Source of the DNA: Selaginella tamariscina
Lineage: Eukaryota > Streptophyta > Lycopodiopsida > Selaginellales > Selaginellaceae
Length of the DNA: 64,000 nt
Direction of reading: 5' to 3'
Assembly: GCA_003024785.1 (NCBI GenBank)
Contig: PUQB01000582.1
Coordinates: forward strand, 61,001 to 125,000
The translations under genes and the position numbers were made by a program. Position 1 is the first letter of the stretch, and every line of letters begins with the position of its first letter. Below, one piece after another: positions 34,259-46,537 of the stretch. Below the pieces are notes generated by a model. It did not search any database, was not told the origin of the DNA, and saw nothing but the letters and a program-made list of their open reading frames with translations.

Positions 34259-35260
34259 ATGTCAGGGAAGCGATCCAAATCGAAACCCATCCCAAGATAC
34301 CACGACAATCCATTTCAAGAGCTCCCCAATGACCTTCTTCTTGGTAAGTTTTCATCACACACACGCACATTGCATGTGTGTGCGTGGATTTGTGTATGTC
34401 TCTGTATCCTGTGAGTCCAATTGCTCAGTGCCGATGCTCGAACAAGAACTAAAGAAATGAAGTATCTTTCATTATATATGTAAAATTGTACATATATACA
34501 CTATATATAGCTGAGATGGGATGTGTGGTTGTTAGACATAGTATACACGTCCCACACACACACGAAACACACACATTATATATAAATATATTGAATATGA
34601 CTTGTCTCCAGCTACTGGAATGAACCTTGACAAGTTACCATTTGACGAAGATCTTAAAGAGAATCGTCGAACAGACGCCACAGAGACAGGAAAACGATGC
34701 AGGTCTACTGAAACAAAGACACGTTGTACGAAGAAGATTCTGGCGGAGAGTAACTGTTCCCTGCTGGACTTGCCCACCGATTACACATCTCCGCTGGTGT
34801 CTCCGGTAAGGTCTGTCGATCATTTCTTGAGTTCCAGAAGCAGTGAGGAGGGCAGTCCGAAGTCCTTGTCGGATGAACCACGGCGTGGTACGAAGGGGAA
34901 ACACTTGAAGATTCACAAGGGCAAACTGAGTTCGACCCTTTAGTACGTAAGGGCCAGGTTGGTTACACATTTGATGATTCAGAAGAGAAAGGGTACGAAA
35001 CACAGGTGGAGGAGCATCATTATGATCCGAAGGTGAACTTACGGACTCCAAGGCCGGAGTTTCTGAGATTGGAGGCTGCAGTTACTCAGCAGTCTTGACT
35101 GATAGAAGGGCAGAGTCTGGTGGATGCCTTTGGAGAGAAAGCGAGGAAGAGCATATACCAGAAGAGGAAGAGCATATACCTTGTCCTGATCGCGGAGGAG
35201 ACAAGTTATTGCTCGACGAACAGTGTTCAAAGAGTGAGGCATTGCCGGATAAAATAAAAC
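34259..35260 (+). CDS. Unrecognised charged protein gene, at least two exons (partly frameshifted)
   Basis: Exon 1 (34259-34343) starts with ATG and reads MSGKRSKSKPIPRYHDNPFQ, then ELPNDLLL, with donor GTAAGT. Exon 2 starts at 34612 after TTGTCTCCAG and continues in phase as ATGMNLDKLPFDEDLKEN. It is rich in S, T, K and R (SPLVSPVRSVDHFLSSRSSE), with a stop at 34941. From about 34880 another frame is more coherent: YEGETLEDSQGQTEFDPLVR, then GYTFDDSEEKGYETQVEE, then RTPRPEFLRLEAAVTQQS. A third frame gives EEEHIPEEEEHIPCPDRGGD up to about 35265. One or more small introns or indels must link these. There is no recognised domain; it looks like a disordered nuclear or scaffold-type protein. It is the only full copy of a sequence whose exon 2 start is left as a relic in other units. 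Confidence 0.5.
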
Positions 35261-35499
35261 CACAAACAGGTATCACATATCTATGTACACTAACATCTTA
35301 CAAATCATACAGACAGTTCCATATTGTTAAGCTGTCTTATATCTTTGTATGTTTATGCATATCTAATAACTATCAATGCTAATGACATATGGCAATAAAA
35401 TTCTTATTATATACGCATAAGTAATATCTTTCAATGTAGATACAAGCAGAAGAAGATTCGAACACTGACAAAGTGTCAAAGGCTCACAGTTTATTTATT

Positions 35500-35756
35500 T
35501 TAATATGGCGTTCAATGATATGGAGTCCAGAATGGAGGAGTTCAATACGGATTTCAAGGAGACGTCCTCGGGCTGAGTTTGCTAACCCAAGAAGGATGCG
35601 CAAGTCTTCAGCAAGAGAGGACAACAAGCAGCACGAGTCAATCCGCTCCCGCATTTTGGATTCGGGTGGCTATGTTCCTTGGGAATATGTTTGGGACGAT
35701 GGGTTGTGGGATGAACCGTTTGCTAAGAAGGAGACGCATCGACATTTCAAGTGAGG
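35500..35756 (+). pseudogene. Ankyrin copy F: only the 3' tail remains
   Basis: The segment begins with the hypervariable tail (MAFNDMESRMEEFNTDFKET) and continues in another frame as REDNKQHESIRSRILDSGGY, then VPWEYVWDDGLWDEPFAKKE, ending THRHFK with TGA near 35752. Nothing of the ankyrin repeats or membrane segments is present. DNA upstream (35300-35500) belongs to the unrelated 34.3-kb locus, so a deletion or replacement breakpoint lies near 35490. Confidence 0.75.
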
Positions 35757-35837
35757 GTTGAGAGAGGATGTCACAGGGCTATAATTGCTTGTAAGTGTGT
35801 GTATATGTTACACACTTCTGAGTTAAACATGATAATC

Positions 35838-36605
35838 CCGTAACGGAAGATAGCAGGCCCTTGCAATGGAGATCTGTGGAAGCAGCACCTCAAAGAAGAA
35901 TACCAGGTAATTTGCATTCATATAATTATATATTTGTATAAGTCATTTTGAAATGCATTAACTTCTGTTCTAAAATACATTTGGTTAATAGCTAAATTAA
36001 AATATTGAGAATGTGCGACTATATATGTTACACAGTTTGATACACTTAGGAAATAAATTTTTACGTATGGTATGTAAATGTGTGTGTGAGGGAGGCAGCA
36101 CATTGTTCATAAACACAGGTACCTCTCTCTCTGCAATCGATATGTCGATATAATATATACAAGTCCAAGTTATTGCAAAAAAATTTAAACACATTTTAAG
36201 TTTTAAACACTTTTTAAACGTATCATATGAATGTAATACATATCTATCGTCATGCATACAGATACATAGTTAAACCATCATGTGTATGTATATTACTACA
36301 TAGTAATGCATGTATTGTATGTTTTAATTAAATGTGAGTTCTTTCTCAGGTGTACAGAGGAGGAAAGATTTGTTTGACGATCCCCTTTAGACATATACAC
36401 ATACACACACTTGTGTGTGCGCGCGCAAACATTAAATGTAATGTGATATATAAGTGTTATTTTTTGATGTTTAAGTTTATTAATATATATATATATAATA
36501 TATTATATATATATATATATATATATAATATACACACACACGACCAGAAGTCCCATCTTGTGGACACTGGGAATGATCACTCACAAGGACAATGTACTAG
36601 AGAAG
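35838..36605 (+). pseudogene. MEAAPQGRIP module, unit F
   Basis: Exon a is present near 35880-35907, but its start reads GTG (VEAAPQRRIP) and donor GTAATT follows. Exon b follows TTCTTTCTCAG near 36350. Exon c is reduced: TAAGTTTATTAATATATA replaces the acceptor region and a (TA)n expansion separates it from AGAAGTCCCATCTTGTGGAC at 36545. Confidence 0.4.
36483..36532. repeat. (TA)n microsatellite interrupting a module exon
   Basis: About 50 bases of TA repeats replace the polypyrimidine tract and start of exon c found in other units, which probably abolishes splicing there. Confidence 0.85.
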
Positions 36606-36916
36606 TAACAAAAAACTTCACACCATAATAATCAAAGAACGAAATTCGGCGTGTGCACAGTTAGCATTTAATAATATACAAACATATATGTCTGGCATGC
36701 GTGTGTGGTTTGCGTGTGTATACAGCACATTAACATATATTTGCCAAGCGGATCTTGCAAAGAAGTTTAAAAACTAGTGCTCTCTACATCTCTCCTGTCT
36801 ACATATGCATGTGTGTCTCTACATATTAACTTTATATATGTGTATGCATTAACATCTATTTGTACACATGTAAGATAGTTTAATTCTAATAAAACCATGA
36901 TGCTATCAGAGTGATT

Positions 36917-37705
36917 CTAGTGAGTACCTATGGTGATTGTAAACTCTAGCCAGGCTTTGCTCGTCACTTCAATCTTGGAACAGAGCACACCCCTTTCTAA
37001 CAGCTTTTGCTTGATCAAATTCGTAACTAACCTTCTCACTGGCAGCCTCGGTGCATTCTGCATTCTCTCCTCTTCCTCTATGTTTAGGTGTTCTTTCACT
37101 TCACCTGTTTAAAGTACATATTCAGATATGTACGTACATCATGTGCAATATATACACACAATATACAATCTGTCTCTGTTCTCTCCATACACACGCACAC
37201 ACAACGGAGTCATGTACACACATATATCACAGGTATATATTTGACACCGGCATTGATTATGTGTAATTATGTTCTCTCGCGTAGATAATAATGATTAATA
37301 TTATCATTTATTATTGAATCCACGTACATGTGAATATGTAGTGTGTGTTTACCTGGATTCTCTACTGCTTCTTGCTGCTTTGTGATTAATATAAAAATAA
37401 ATTAGATTATCAATAAATTTGGACTTAACAAGCATTTAGGCGCGTCTCGTAGCATTAATAAAATAACATTTGTATCAGTGTTGTACAAATTGATATATAA
37501 ACCTGTATATGCAATACTATTAACAAACTAAAAGTAATACCTTTCATCTGTAGTCTGTTGTTCCGAAATAACACCATTTTGCTTCACCTCCATTTGTCCA
37601 ACCACCTTTTGTTCTTCCACAACCTTTTGGTCTAGCTCCTTTGCATCCGTTGTCTTCTGTTCTAGGCCCTTCGTATACATTTGTTTCCGTCTTTTGTATC
37701 CACCA
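36917..37705 (-). pseudogene. Coiled-coil gene, 3' exon set, unit F/D
   Basis: The first exon is about 37690-37550 (QMYTKGLEQKTTDAKELDQK, then VVEEQKVVGQMEVKQ), with a small coding gain relative to the other units (ELDQKVVE). The second exon is lost; only its 3' edge, donor and CTGGATTCTCTACTGCTTC remain near 37350. The third is about 37108-36921 (EHLNIEEEERMQNAPRLPVR). A frameshift occurs near KLLERGVLC. This is a recent relic. Confidence 0.45.
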
Positions 37706-37999
37706 GCTTTTGTGTACAAAGTTGCCCTAACGGCGCCGGCTAATTAATAATTAATTAATGGTTAATTAAATTGGTTCATACACATTAATGAAACATGCAT
37801 GTCAATTAAATGACTCACATTAATTAATTAAGAATAATAAATATTTAAATTATATAAATCTATTTTATAAATTTCAATTATAATTCTTATTCATTTAAAT
37901 TTCTTTCTTCTTCTCCTCAATTTCATTCGTCTACACCTTATAATAATAATAATTAAAAAATAATTATTTATACTCGTATGTTCACGTACAACACAGCTC

Positions 38000-38075
38000 A
38001 TGCATATCACACGATGTGCATGAGTTGGGCGGCTTCACTAGCGGAGCCGCCCAAATTAGTCCCCCAATTCAAGGG
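38000..38075. repeat. GC-rich tandem hairpins, unit F/D
   Basis: The stem is at 38027-38052: GGGCGGCTTC, loop ACTAGC, GGAGCCGCCC, with one G-T pair relative to the perfect stem at 12355. The preceding CATGCATATCAC...GTGCATGAG palindrome and following AGTCCCCCAATTCAAGGGGG are also conserved. Confidence 0.75.
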
Positions 38076-38079
38076 GGGT

Positions 38080-40617
38080 TAACTATCCATATTTATAGAT
38101 TATATATTTGTATAAATATGTACTATTTGTATGCTATATACTTGTATTGTTTCTATATGACATACAAGATATGCATACTTGGAAAACATGGTATACTATA
38201 TGTATACTTATTATATGACAGATTATTGTATATATATTATAATATTTATATATATCGCACACCACACACACACTCACACTGTATATATATATATACTGAA
38301 TATGACTTTTCTTCAGCGGCTACCTTGACCACTCGACGAAGACGATTTGATGCGATAGAAAATCGCGCATAATTAATATCATTGTTGCCAGCAAACGCCC
38401 TTTTGTCCATATGTGTTGGTCGTCTCGTGGGTTTCCATTTTTCTATTATATATTATGTACAAGTCTAGTCGTGTATATGTTTACATATATACCTTTTTGT
38501 ATTTACTGTCACCAACGAGAATCGATCATGTATTCCCTTTTGTCTCGTATCTTGTCCTACATTAAGGTGGAATCAATTAACATGTGAACTTTAGCATCGT
38601 CTATACCAAATGAATGTACGTTAGGTAGCTTGTTAACTTCATATTATTATATACAAGTCTAGTCATAGACTTACCTTATATATTATTTATATTGTTGACA
38701 TTTTCTTAATTAAACTAGTAGGTTGAGAGGCAATTAATTTAATGAGAACTATTGCAGCAGCAGAGAATAAATTCTGGGCTTCGTATGCAAAATAAGAATC
38801 AAGGAACACCTTATTCAAAAGTAAAATTTTGATTTTATTAATTAGTTAATTATTTATTTATTTTGGTTAGGCTTGCCTTTAGAGAGAATAAGAACAGCCT
38901 GTGCCTTTGGAAAGTGAATATGAATCATATTCTCAGATACCACCATTAATATATAGTGTATAATTTATACTATGTAAACATATACAAAATTTTAGTTTAC
39001 ATATTGTATAGTCTATATCTCTATGTGTGTGTGTGCCATAAACGAATATTATGCATGTATCTGCCTATGTAACATAAGCATGTATGTATTGTATTAAATA
39101 GATTTGACATATGCAAGTAAATAATGTAAATTAACATATACATGCTGTTAGTTTATACACTGTGAACTGTGCAGTTGTAGGCTTACATTTATATGTTCCG
39201 TATTGTTTAGTTTATACAACACTTGAACTGTGCAGTTGGTAGGATTATGTTTGTATTAAAAAACAATTAAGTTTTGTATTTAGTATTTACTAATGCGAAC
39301 CATTGTGTTCTCGATGACAAAAAAACTTTTGTCTCACATGAAAGTGAAATCACTTGTGTTAACAAATATAACTTTGACATCGTATTAATTAGCTTGTTAG
39401 ATTACGTTATATATGTTTGTATTCATTTATATTGTTGACAATTAAATTAGTAGGTTGAAAGGCAATTAATTTAATGGGAACCATTGCAGCAGAGAATAAG
39501 TTCTGGGCTCATATGTAAAGGAGAATATATTATTAAATTTAATTTTATTAATTAGTCAATTATTTATTTATTCTAGTTAGGCTTGCCTTTAGAGAGAATA
39601 AGAACAGCCTGTGCCTTTGGAAAGTGAATATACTCTCGCCAGTGAAGTATATTCTCAGAATTTGATATCGAACATGAAGACCATCAAAAGATGGATTTCA
39701 TTTTTTATATATAATGTTTAGTTTATACTATGCAAACATATACATATTACATTATATGTAAACTATATAAACTTACATATTGTATAGTCTATATCTGTGT
39801 GCCCATAAACAAATATTATGCATGTATCTGCCTATGTAAACATAGACATGTACGTATTCGAACATATGCAAGTAAATAGTGTATATTAACACAAAATACT
39901 GTTCAGTTTATACACTACAAGTTGTAGGCTTACATTTTATATGTTTACGCATTGTTTAGTTTATGTGTGTGTGTGTGTGAATTAATGTCCATAGATACAT
40001 GTAATATTTCACATTACGCGTTTGTGTTTGTTAGCACATTTTTTGATAATGTAAATGTACAAGTAGAAATAAAATATTCCATATATTTATATATTGCTTG
40101 TCTAATCCGTATATTTAATTGAAGAGAAACTGAGAACCTTAGCAGAATAGATAAGCTGTTTAGTGACTAATCCTCCAAGGGACACACAACGGTAGTAGAT
40201 GCAGATTTGACACGAGGCAGATCTAAGAAGAAGAAGTACAAATAGCTTTGAAAATTTGAATGTCCATTCAACATAATCGACTGTTATAAGGTAATTAAAC
40301 TTATTTGTTTTCTCATATAATCAGTGATAATCAAATTTAATAAAAGGTATATTATCTCTCTTGAGTGCTTTAATACATTCTGCATTCCTCAAAATTATTA
40401 ATCACAAGACAAAACAGACATATATAACTTATATTTAATCTTAACTATTTCACCATGTTTTATATAACATTGTTTTTCTTAAACTTTTGGAGTTACTCTA
40501 ACAAAGAGTCTACATTCAAGTTTCTTTTGTTAAGCTAATAATTGAGATCAGCTTGACCACTCTCTCATTGAGTGCAATTCAAAATTGCAAATTTATTAAT
40601 CACAAGATCAATTTAGC
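38080..40617. other. Inter-unit spacer before copy D with relics
   Basis: It contains the 34.3-kb-gene exon 2 relic near 38312 and two MGTIAA-type copies (38744 as MRTIAAAENKFWAS; 39475 as MGTIAAENKFWAHM, then a stop). KADTKREDH-type relics, single diverged 83-bp repeats (near 39110-39200 and 39890-39950) and, from about 40090, the conserved promoter-side block before the ankyrin gene complete the stretch. No intact gene is seen. Confidence 0.55.
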
Positions 40618-43600
40618 ATGGCACTCGACAATGCAGAAGGTATTATTATAATTTAACATTTATATTTAGTCTTAACTATTTCATCAATGTTTTCTTAAAC
40701 TTTTTGAGTTAAACTAAAGAAGAGTTTATACTTCATGTTAAGACTAATTGACATATCTTTCAGATCAGTTTCATTGCACCGTGCAAGTGACGATGGCAAT
40801 TTAAGCTTGGTGAAGGACTTGCTTGGAGGTGATGAGGTCAAAACAAAAATACTTAAAAGAACAGGATGGTGACACGGTTCTCCATGTTGCCAGCACTGTG
40901 GATGTTCTGAGGTTTCTTTGGAGAAGCTAGACGATACTGCCAAAGAGGGAATTTGCCAACCAGATCGACTTGGCCACACAGTGCTCCACACGACTGTTTT
41001 GCGGAAAGATGTGGAGATGCTTATGGTGTTGGTTTACTTCCTGGAGGATCAACTGGAGGATGTGATTTTCAGAATGGACAATCAAAAGATGACAGTTCTA
41101 CATCATGCTGCCGAGATTGGTCATTTGAAGGCTATCGAGATCTTCCTCTCTAAATTGGGCAATCAAGCCCAAAGATGAAATTCTTCGAACAGATAAGTCT
41201 GGTAAAACAGTTCTTCATAGGGGGGATATAAAAGCTTTCATGGAGATAATGTCTAGGTTGAGCGATGACTATGAAATGAGTGAGACAACATTAATGGTGA
41301 CACATCCTCATACAGCTGCTCAGAAAGGTAGTGTTAGCATTGTGAGATTCTCTTAGATAGACTAAGAGATGAAGGTTTTAAAGATGCGATCCAGCAGAAA
41401 AACAAAGACAACAGAAATGTTCTTCATGTCGCTGTCTACGAGGGTAGAAGGATGCTCTCGTAGTATTGCTTGACAAGCTGGCAACGAAGCGAAGCGTGTG
41501 ATTTGCGAGAAGGATGTATTAGGTGGCACAGTGCTTCATGCAGCTGTCTACGAGGGGAAGAAGGATGCTCTCCTAGTATTGCTTGACAAGCTTGGCAACG
41601 AAGCAAAGTGTGTGATACGTGAGAAGGATTGTGAAGGTGACAAGTGCTTCATGCAGCTGTTAATTCTCATCAGTTGACATTATCAAGGTTGTGTTGACTG
41701 CTCTAGGTAGTCAAGCACCAATATCATCAATGAGAAAGATATGTCGGGAAAGACAGTTCTTCATCTAGCGTTGTTCTGGTAATGTTGACATTGTAAATTT
41801 AATCATATGGAAGCTAGGTGAGCATGCCCGAGATGGAATATTTAAGAAGATTCTATGGTAGAACAGTCCTTCATGAAGCAATTGAAAGGGAATGTGGGTA
41901 TATTCAAGAACTCTGGATACGCTTGGTGACAGAGCAAAGGAAGATCTTAAAAAGAATAAAACACCAGACCCTTTTCATGCAGTTGTAAACGGTGGCAATA
42001 GTGACATTTTTAAAATGTTGATGCTGGAATTGGGTGTTCAAGCCAAGGATACAATTCGACAAACGGAGATAATGATGGTAACAACGCTCTTCACCTTGCT
42101 GTTTGGTTGGGTAGGAGCAACATGATCGAAGATTGTTGAGCTAGGTGGTCGCGACATTTTACGTCAACGCAACAGAATGTAACACCCATACACGTAGCTG
42201 CTGAGAGGGGGACATAGTGAAAAGTTTATTCCAGCTAATGAATATCAAGGTGCAAGAAATGAAGGTACGTTTACTAAATAATCATTTTGAATTGATGCTC
42301 ACAATATTACTTTACAGATATTCTCGACACGGGTCGCACTCTTCACGTTGCTTGTGAATTAGGCAACAAGTATATGTGGAGACTTTCTCAATCAAAATAC
42401 TGAAGGAGTTGTCAAAGATATTATGGCACGTGAGTTGTTCCTAGGTAACACTGTTCTTCATGCAGCTGCAATTGGAGGAGATCTTGATATTGTTAAGCAA
42501 CTGTTGGATGTTGTTGGTTCGTCGTGCAACGACATCAACAAAGTAAAAATTGGTACGGGCAAACACCTTTGCATTTTGCTGTAGCACAAGACAACTATGA
42601 TCTGGTTCAATATTTAATTGAGGAAAAAGGTGCTGATCCAGCTCAAGAGGATAATGCAGGCGTGACACCATTGCATTTTGCTGCTAGAAGCGCATCTCAA
42701 CGTGTTTTACACTCATAAGTGATTCATGGGACGGACTACAATATTAACCAGTAACAGGCTTGGCTGGTCTTAGTCCTTTACATTATGCTTCATGGAATGG
42801 CAACGAGGAGGCCATTGACTGGTTACTGGGAACAGAAAAGAACAACAAGGACCAATTGATTTGGAAGTAAAAGACAAAGTTAAAACTGGCGCCATGGTTC
42901 TGGTTAGTTCTAGGTTATGTCGTAACTACAACAAGGAACGTTCTCGTCGGGTATTGAAAACTTTGGTGATTGCCCATATTAACAAAGGAAAGAATCCATT
43001 TACAGATGACATCAAAAGTCTCCTGGTGACATCCAAACATTTCTTGAAGAAGATCATTTGAATCTGGATGGCGAAACTTTTGGATGTTGCATGTTGGGAG
43101 ACGTTGGAAGGAGTCTCGATGGAAAGCTGAGTCTGAGTTCGAGTTTGATTTCATGTGGCTGCATTTGGTAATGCTACCACAGCTTCAAAACTTGATGTGA
43201 ATACGAAAGGTAGGCAACATGCAGGAGTTGCTGCGTCGATCTCGACCATTGGAATTTGCTGCTATGCGTGCCAATGCTGACGTAAGTAGGGTGGGTGTGG
43301 CAGAATTTTTGGCAGTAATGGAAGAAAATGAGGAGCTTCATAAGCAACTAAGTCAGTTTCAACAGAGTGCTCCAGAGTGAGGACAAAAAAAGCTTAGAGT
43401 TTGCAAAATCTTGGTGAAACACATGCGACCGTCTCAGGTTCATGATTTATTGCAAGTTGAATTATTTTCTAGAATGACAAATGACGACTCAACCTAGAGA
43501 CAATGGAGAATAAACTAAAGAAGCTAAGGTGGCTGGATCAGATCGAGTTTGAATTTTGATGAGTTTGTGAAAGATGTACCTCTGGCTTATTGGATGGCAC

Positions 43601-44727
43601 ATCTCCAAACTAAACAAAAGGCATCCATACATCAACATATCAACTGAACAAAAGGAGTCAACATCACATCGTAATGTTCATTAAAGAGATTTCAGTCCAT
43701 AAAAACAACGGATAGCCGAACTAAAGACACAGGCGTAATAGAATCAGCAAGGATGTGGTGGTGCTAAAGGGCTATCCCAACAACGTGGGCAGCGCACTGG
43801 CCGAACAGCTTTACATTGGGCAGTCATCTTTGGTGACAAGGACATAGTCAAAGAGCTTTGTGGCGACAGAGGGCGTGGTCGACAAGTTTGGAAAGTCACC
43901 TTACTCGTATTACAACATTGCACTCGATAAATATTACGAGGCTGCCTTGAGTGGGATAAGGACGACCAGAGCCTGCGGGTCGGGAGATGTACATTGATGC
44001 ACTCAATGCAATCTTGATTGGAGCAGCATTGATTGCAACGGTCACATTTTCTGGTGTGTTACAACCCCCACTTCAGTATCCATGAGCAACCGCGACCCAA
44101 ATCCAGATATTAAGTATGTGGCCATCAACAGGGCAGACGTGCAGACATTTTGGGTGTTAAACAGCTTATCCTTCTTTTTTAGCATGACCAGTGCTCTGGC
44201 TGGGGTCACCGGGGTGTTACCCAATCGTGCGGTTATCGATTTGGCACTGGTTCAGCGTATTAGAAAGTTTGTTAGTTCAAGCTGCTTTCTTCCTTGTTCT
44301 CTCCATAACCTTTGTTCTTGCTGCTTTTGCATCGGCTGGCTTTGCGGTGTTACCACAGGTGCTCAGGCTACGAGTTAACATGATAGTCACAACACTCATT
44401 GGAGGAGCTTGTTGTGTATGGATGCTGTGGAAATTTGCCACGGCTGTTGGCCAGGGCTGTTCACGCTTTTACACCTGAAAGTTCATGGGTTTCAATACCG
44501 AAGTTAATATGGCGTTCAATAATATGGAGTTCAACATGGATTTCAACATGGATTTCAATATGAGTTTAAGGGAATACCCTACTGTACCACTCATCAAGAA
44601 AGGACAAGTCAATCCGCTCCCAGATTTTGGATTCGGGTGGCTATGTTCCTTGGAGTATGTTTGGGACGATGGGTTGTGGGGATGAACCGTTTGCTAAGAT
44701 GGAGAGCCGCATCGACATTTCAAGTAA
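40618..44727 (+). pseudogene. Ankyrin-repeat / four-transmembrane protein, copy D (extra repeat, frame broken)
   Basis: Exon 1 is 40618-40639 (preceded by AGC rather than ACC), exon 2 starts at 40764, and intron 2 is 42265-42317. Open pieces include 40918-41178 (TVLHTTVLRKDVEMLMVLVY repeat), 42524-42718 (TPLHFAVAQDNYDLV) and the membrane part at 44082-44480. One ankyrin repeat is duplicated at 41428-41650. Frame breaks are the most frequent of all copies, mainly single missing bases (for example 41285, 41345, 41470, 41820, 42365). The hypervariable tail reads MAFNNMEFNMDFNMDFNMSL, followed by a YVWDDGLWG version of the conserved end. AATAAA lies at about 44759. Same inferred role as the other copies, but least likely to be expressed as a full protein. 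Confidence 0.7.
41428..41650 (+). repeat. Duplicated ankyrin repeat in copy D
   Basis: Two consecutive blocks of about 115 bases share CTGTCTACGAGGG, AGAAGGATGCTCTC, TTGCTTGACAAGC and GGCAACGAAGC. Copies A, B, C and E have this repeat once. The duplication therefore added one ankyrin repeat in copy D. Confidence 0.85.
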
Positions 44728-44807
44728 GTGAGGGTTGAGAGAGGATGTCGCAGGGCATAATAAAGTTTAATAAAGATATGTTACACACTTCTGAGTTAAA
44801 CATGATA

Positions 44808-45480
44808 ATCCCGTAACGGAAGATATTTCAGCGGAGCAGGCCCTTGCAATGCAGATGGAAGCAGCACCTAAAGGAAGAACACCAAGTAATTTGCATTCAT
44901 ATAATTATAAGTCATTTTGAAATGCATTAACCTTTGATTTAAAATACATTTGGTTAAAAGCTAAATTAAAAATATTAAGAATGTGCTACTATATATAGTA
45001 CACAATTTGATACACTCTGGAAATAAACTTTTACGTATGGCATGTAAATGTGTGTGTGTGCGAAGGGGACAGATTTCTCATAACAAAGGTACTCTCTCTA
45101 TACTATCGATATGTTAATATAATATATACAAATCCAAGTTATTGCAAAAAAAAGTTTAAACACATTTTTAAGTTTTAAACACTTTATAAACATACTACCG
45201 TCATGTGTATGTATTTACTACATATTAATGCATGTATTATATGTTTTAATTAAATGTGAGTTCTTTCTCAGATGTACAGAGGAAGAAAGATTTGTTTGAC
45301 GATTCCCTTTGGATACACACACACGCGCAGTGTGTGTGCGTGTGTGCGCACACAATGAAATGTAATGTGATATATAAATGTTACTTTTTTTATTATTATT
45401 ATATATATTTTATTTTATTAGACCGGACGTTATGGGATTAGCGGCAGATGATGACCCGGCATGGACAGACATATGTGTCT
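44808..45480 (+). pseudogene. MEAAPQGRIP module, unit D
   Basis: Exon a is present, but the donor is damaged (ACACCAAGTAATTT in place of ATACCAGGTAATTT). Exon b after TTCTTTCTCAG at 45270 reads DVQRKKDLFDDSLWIHTH. Exon c follows TTTATTAG at about 45420 but is shortened. Confidence 0.4.
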
Positions 45481-45675
45481 CCACATATTAATTTTATTAT
45501 TAAAAACATAAGTGTGATTGTTTTATTGTAAAACAACTGCCTTATTATAACGATATCTATATTTATTTGGTTTTGTTTAATTATATATCAATCTACAAAA
45601 CCAAAGAAAATATTATAAATTTAATTAAGTAATACAATTACAAAAAGTATATATAATATATTTCTGTGTTGTTAC

Positions 45676-46501
45676 CTATGTAGAGGTTGGAAGCCTTGAG
45701 ATTTAATATCTTCCATCTCAAGCTTTGCCTTTGTCATCTCTGCTGCTAAGTTTTGCCATCTTCTCTTCGGCTTCGTGTATTGTCTTTCTTGCAAGCTCTT
45801 TCTTGTGCTTGCTTCTTAGTGATTCTCCACTTTCCTCTAGCCTCTTCTCTGTTAAACTAATCAATTATTAATCACTACGTTAATTAATCATTACTGAATA
45901 ATCTAATCTAGTAAATACAGTGGAAAACTAGCTTGTGTCGTATATATGTACGTGAGTTCTGACAATCCAACTTAACTGTACTCTTCTCTCTCTCTCCCCC
46001 CACACACACACACACTGTGTGTGTGTGAGAGAGAGAAACTAGTTTAAAGGAGATGAACACGCACGCAAGGCATTTTGTGTGTGTGTGTGTGTGCATATAG
46101 TAAAGGCTAGTTACTTGAGTATATAAGATGAGTTAATTTATTAATTAGTAGTTAATTAGTAAATAATTAAGCTAGAGAGACATACCTGGTTCTCCTTGCA
46201 CCGCAGCCGTAGCCATGTGCACGGTTAGACGCTCTAATGCGGCCTCACACTGTTCCAACTCGTATTCTGTGTCCATTAACTTTGATTGTACTTCACTGTA
46301 TCGCTGTCTTAACAATTCATGTTCCTCTCTAATCCTATTTACTTCCTCTCTTGCTGTTTGCAGCTCTTTTATAAGTTGGTCCTTCTGTCTCTGCTTAAAC
46401 ATTGAATATTAGTTGTGTGTGTGAGAGAGCCACTTGATAGATAGGGTATTTATTAAAGTGTATTCGGAAATAATTAGTAGACATTCAACTATCCCCTCCT
46501 C

Positions 46502-46537
<36 letters not shown>

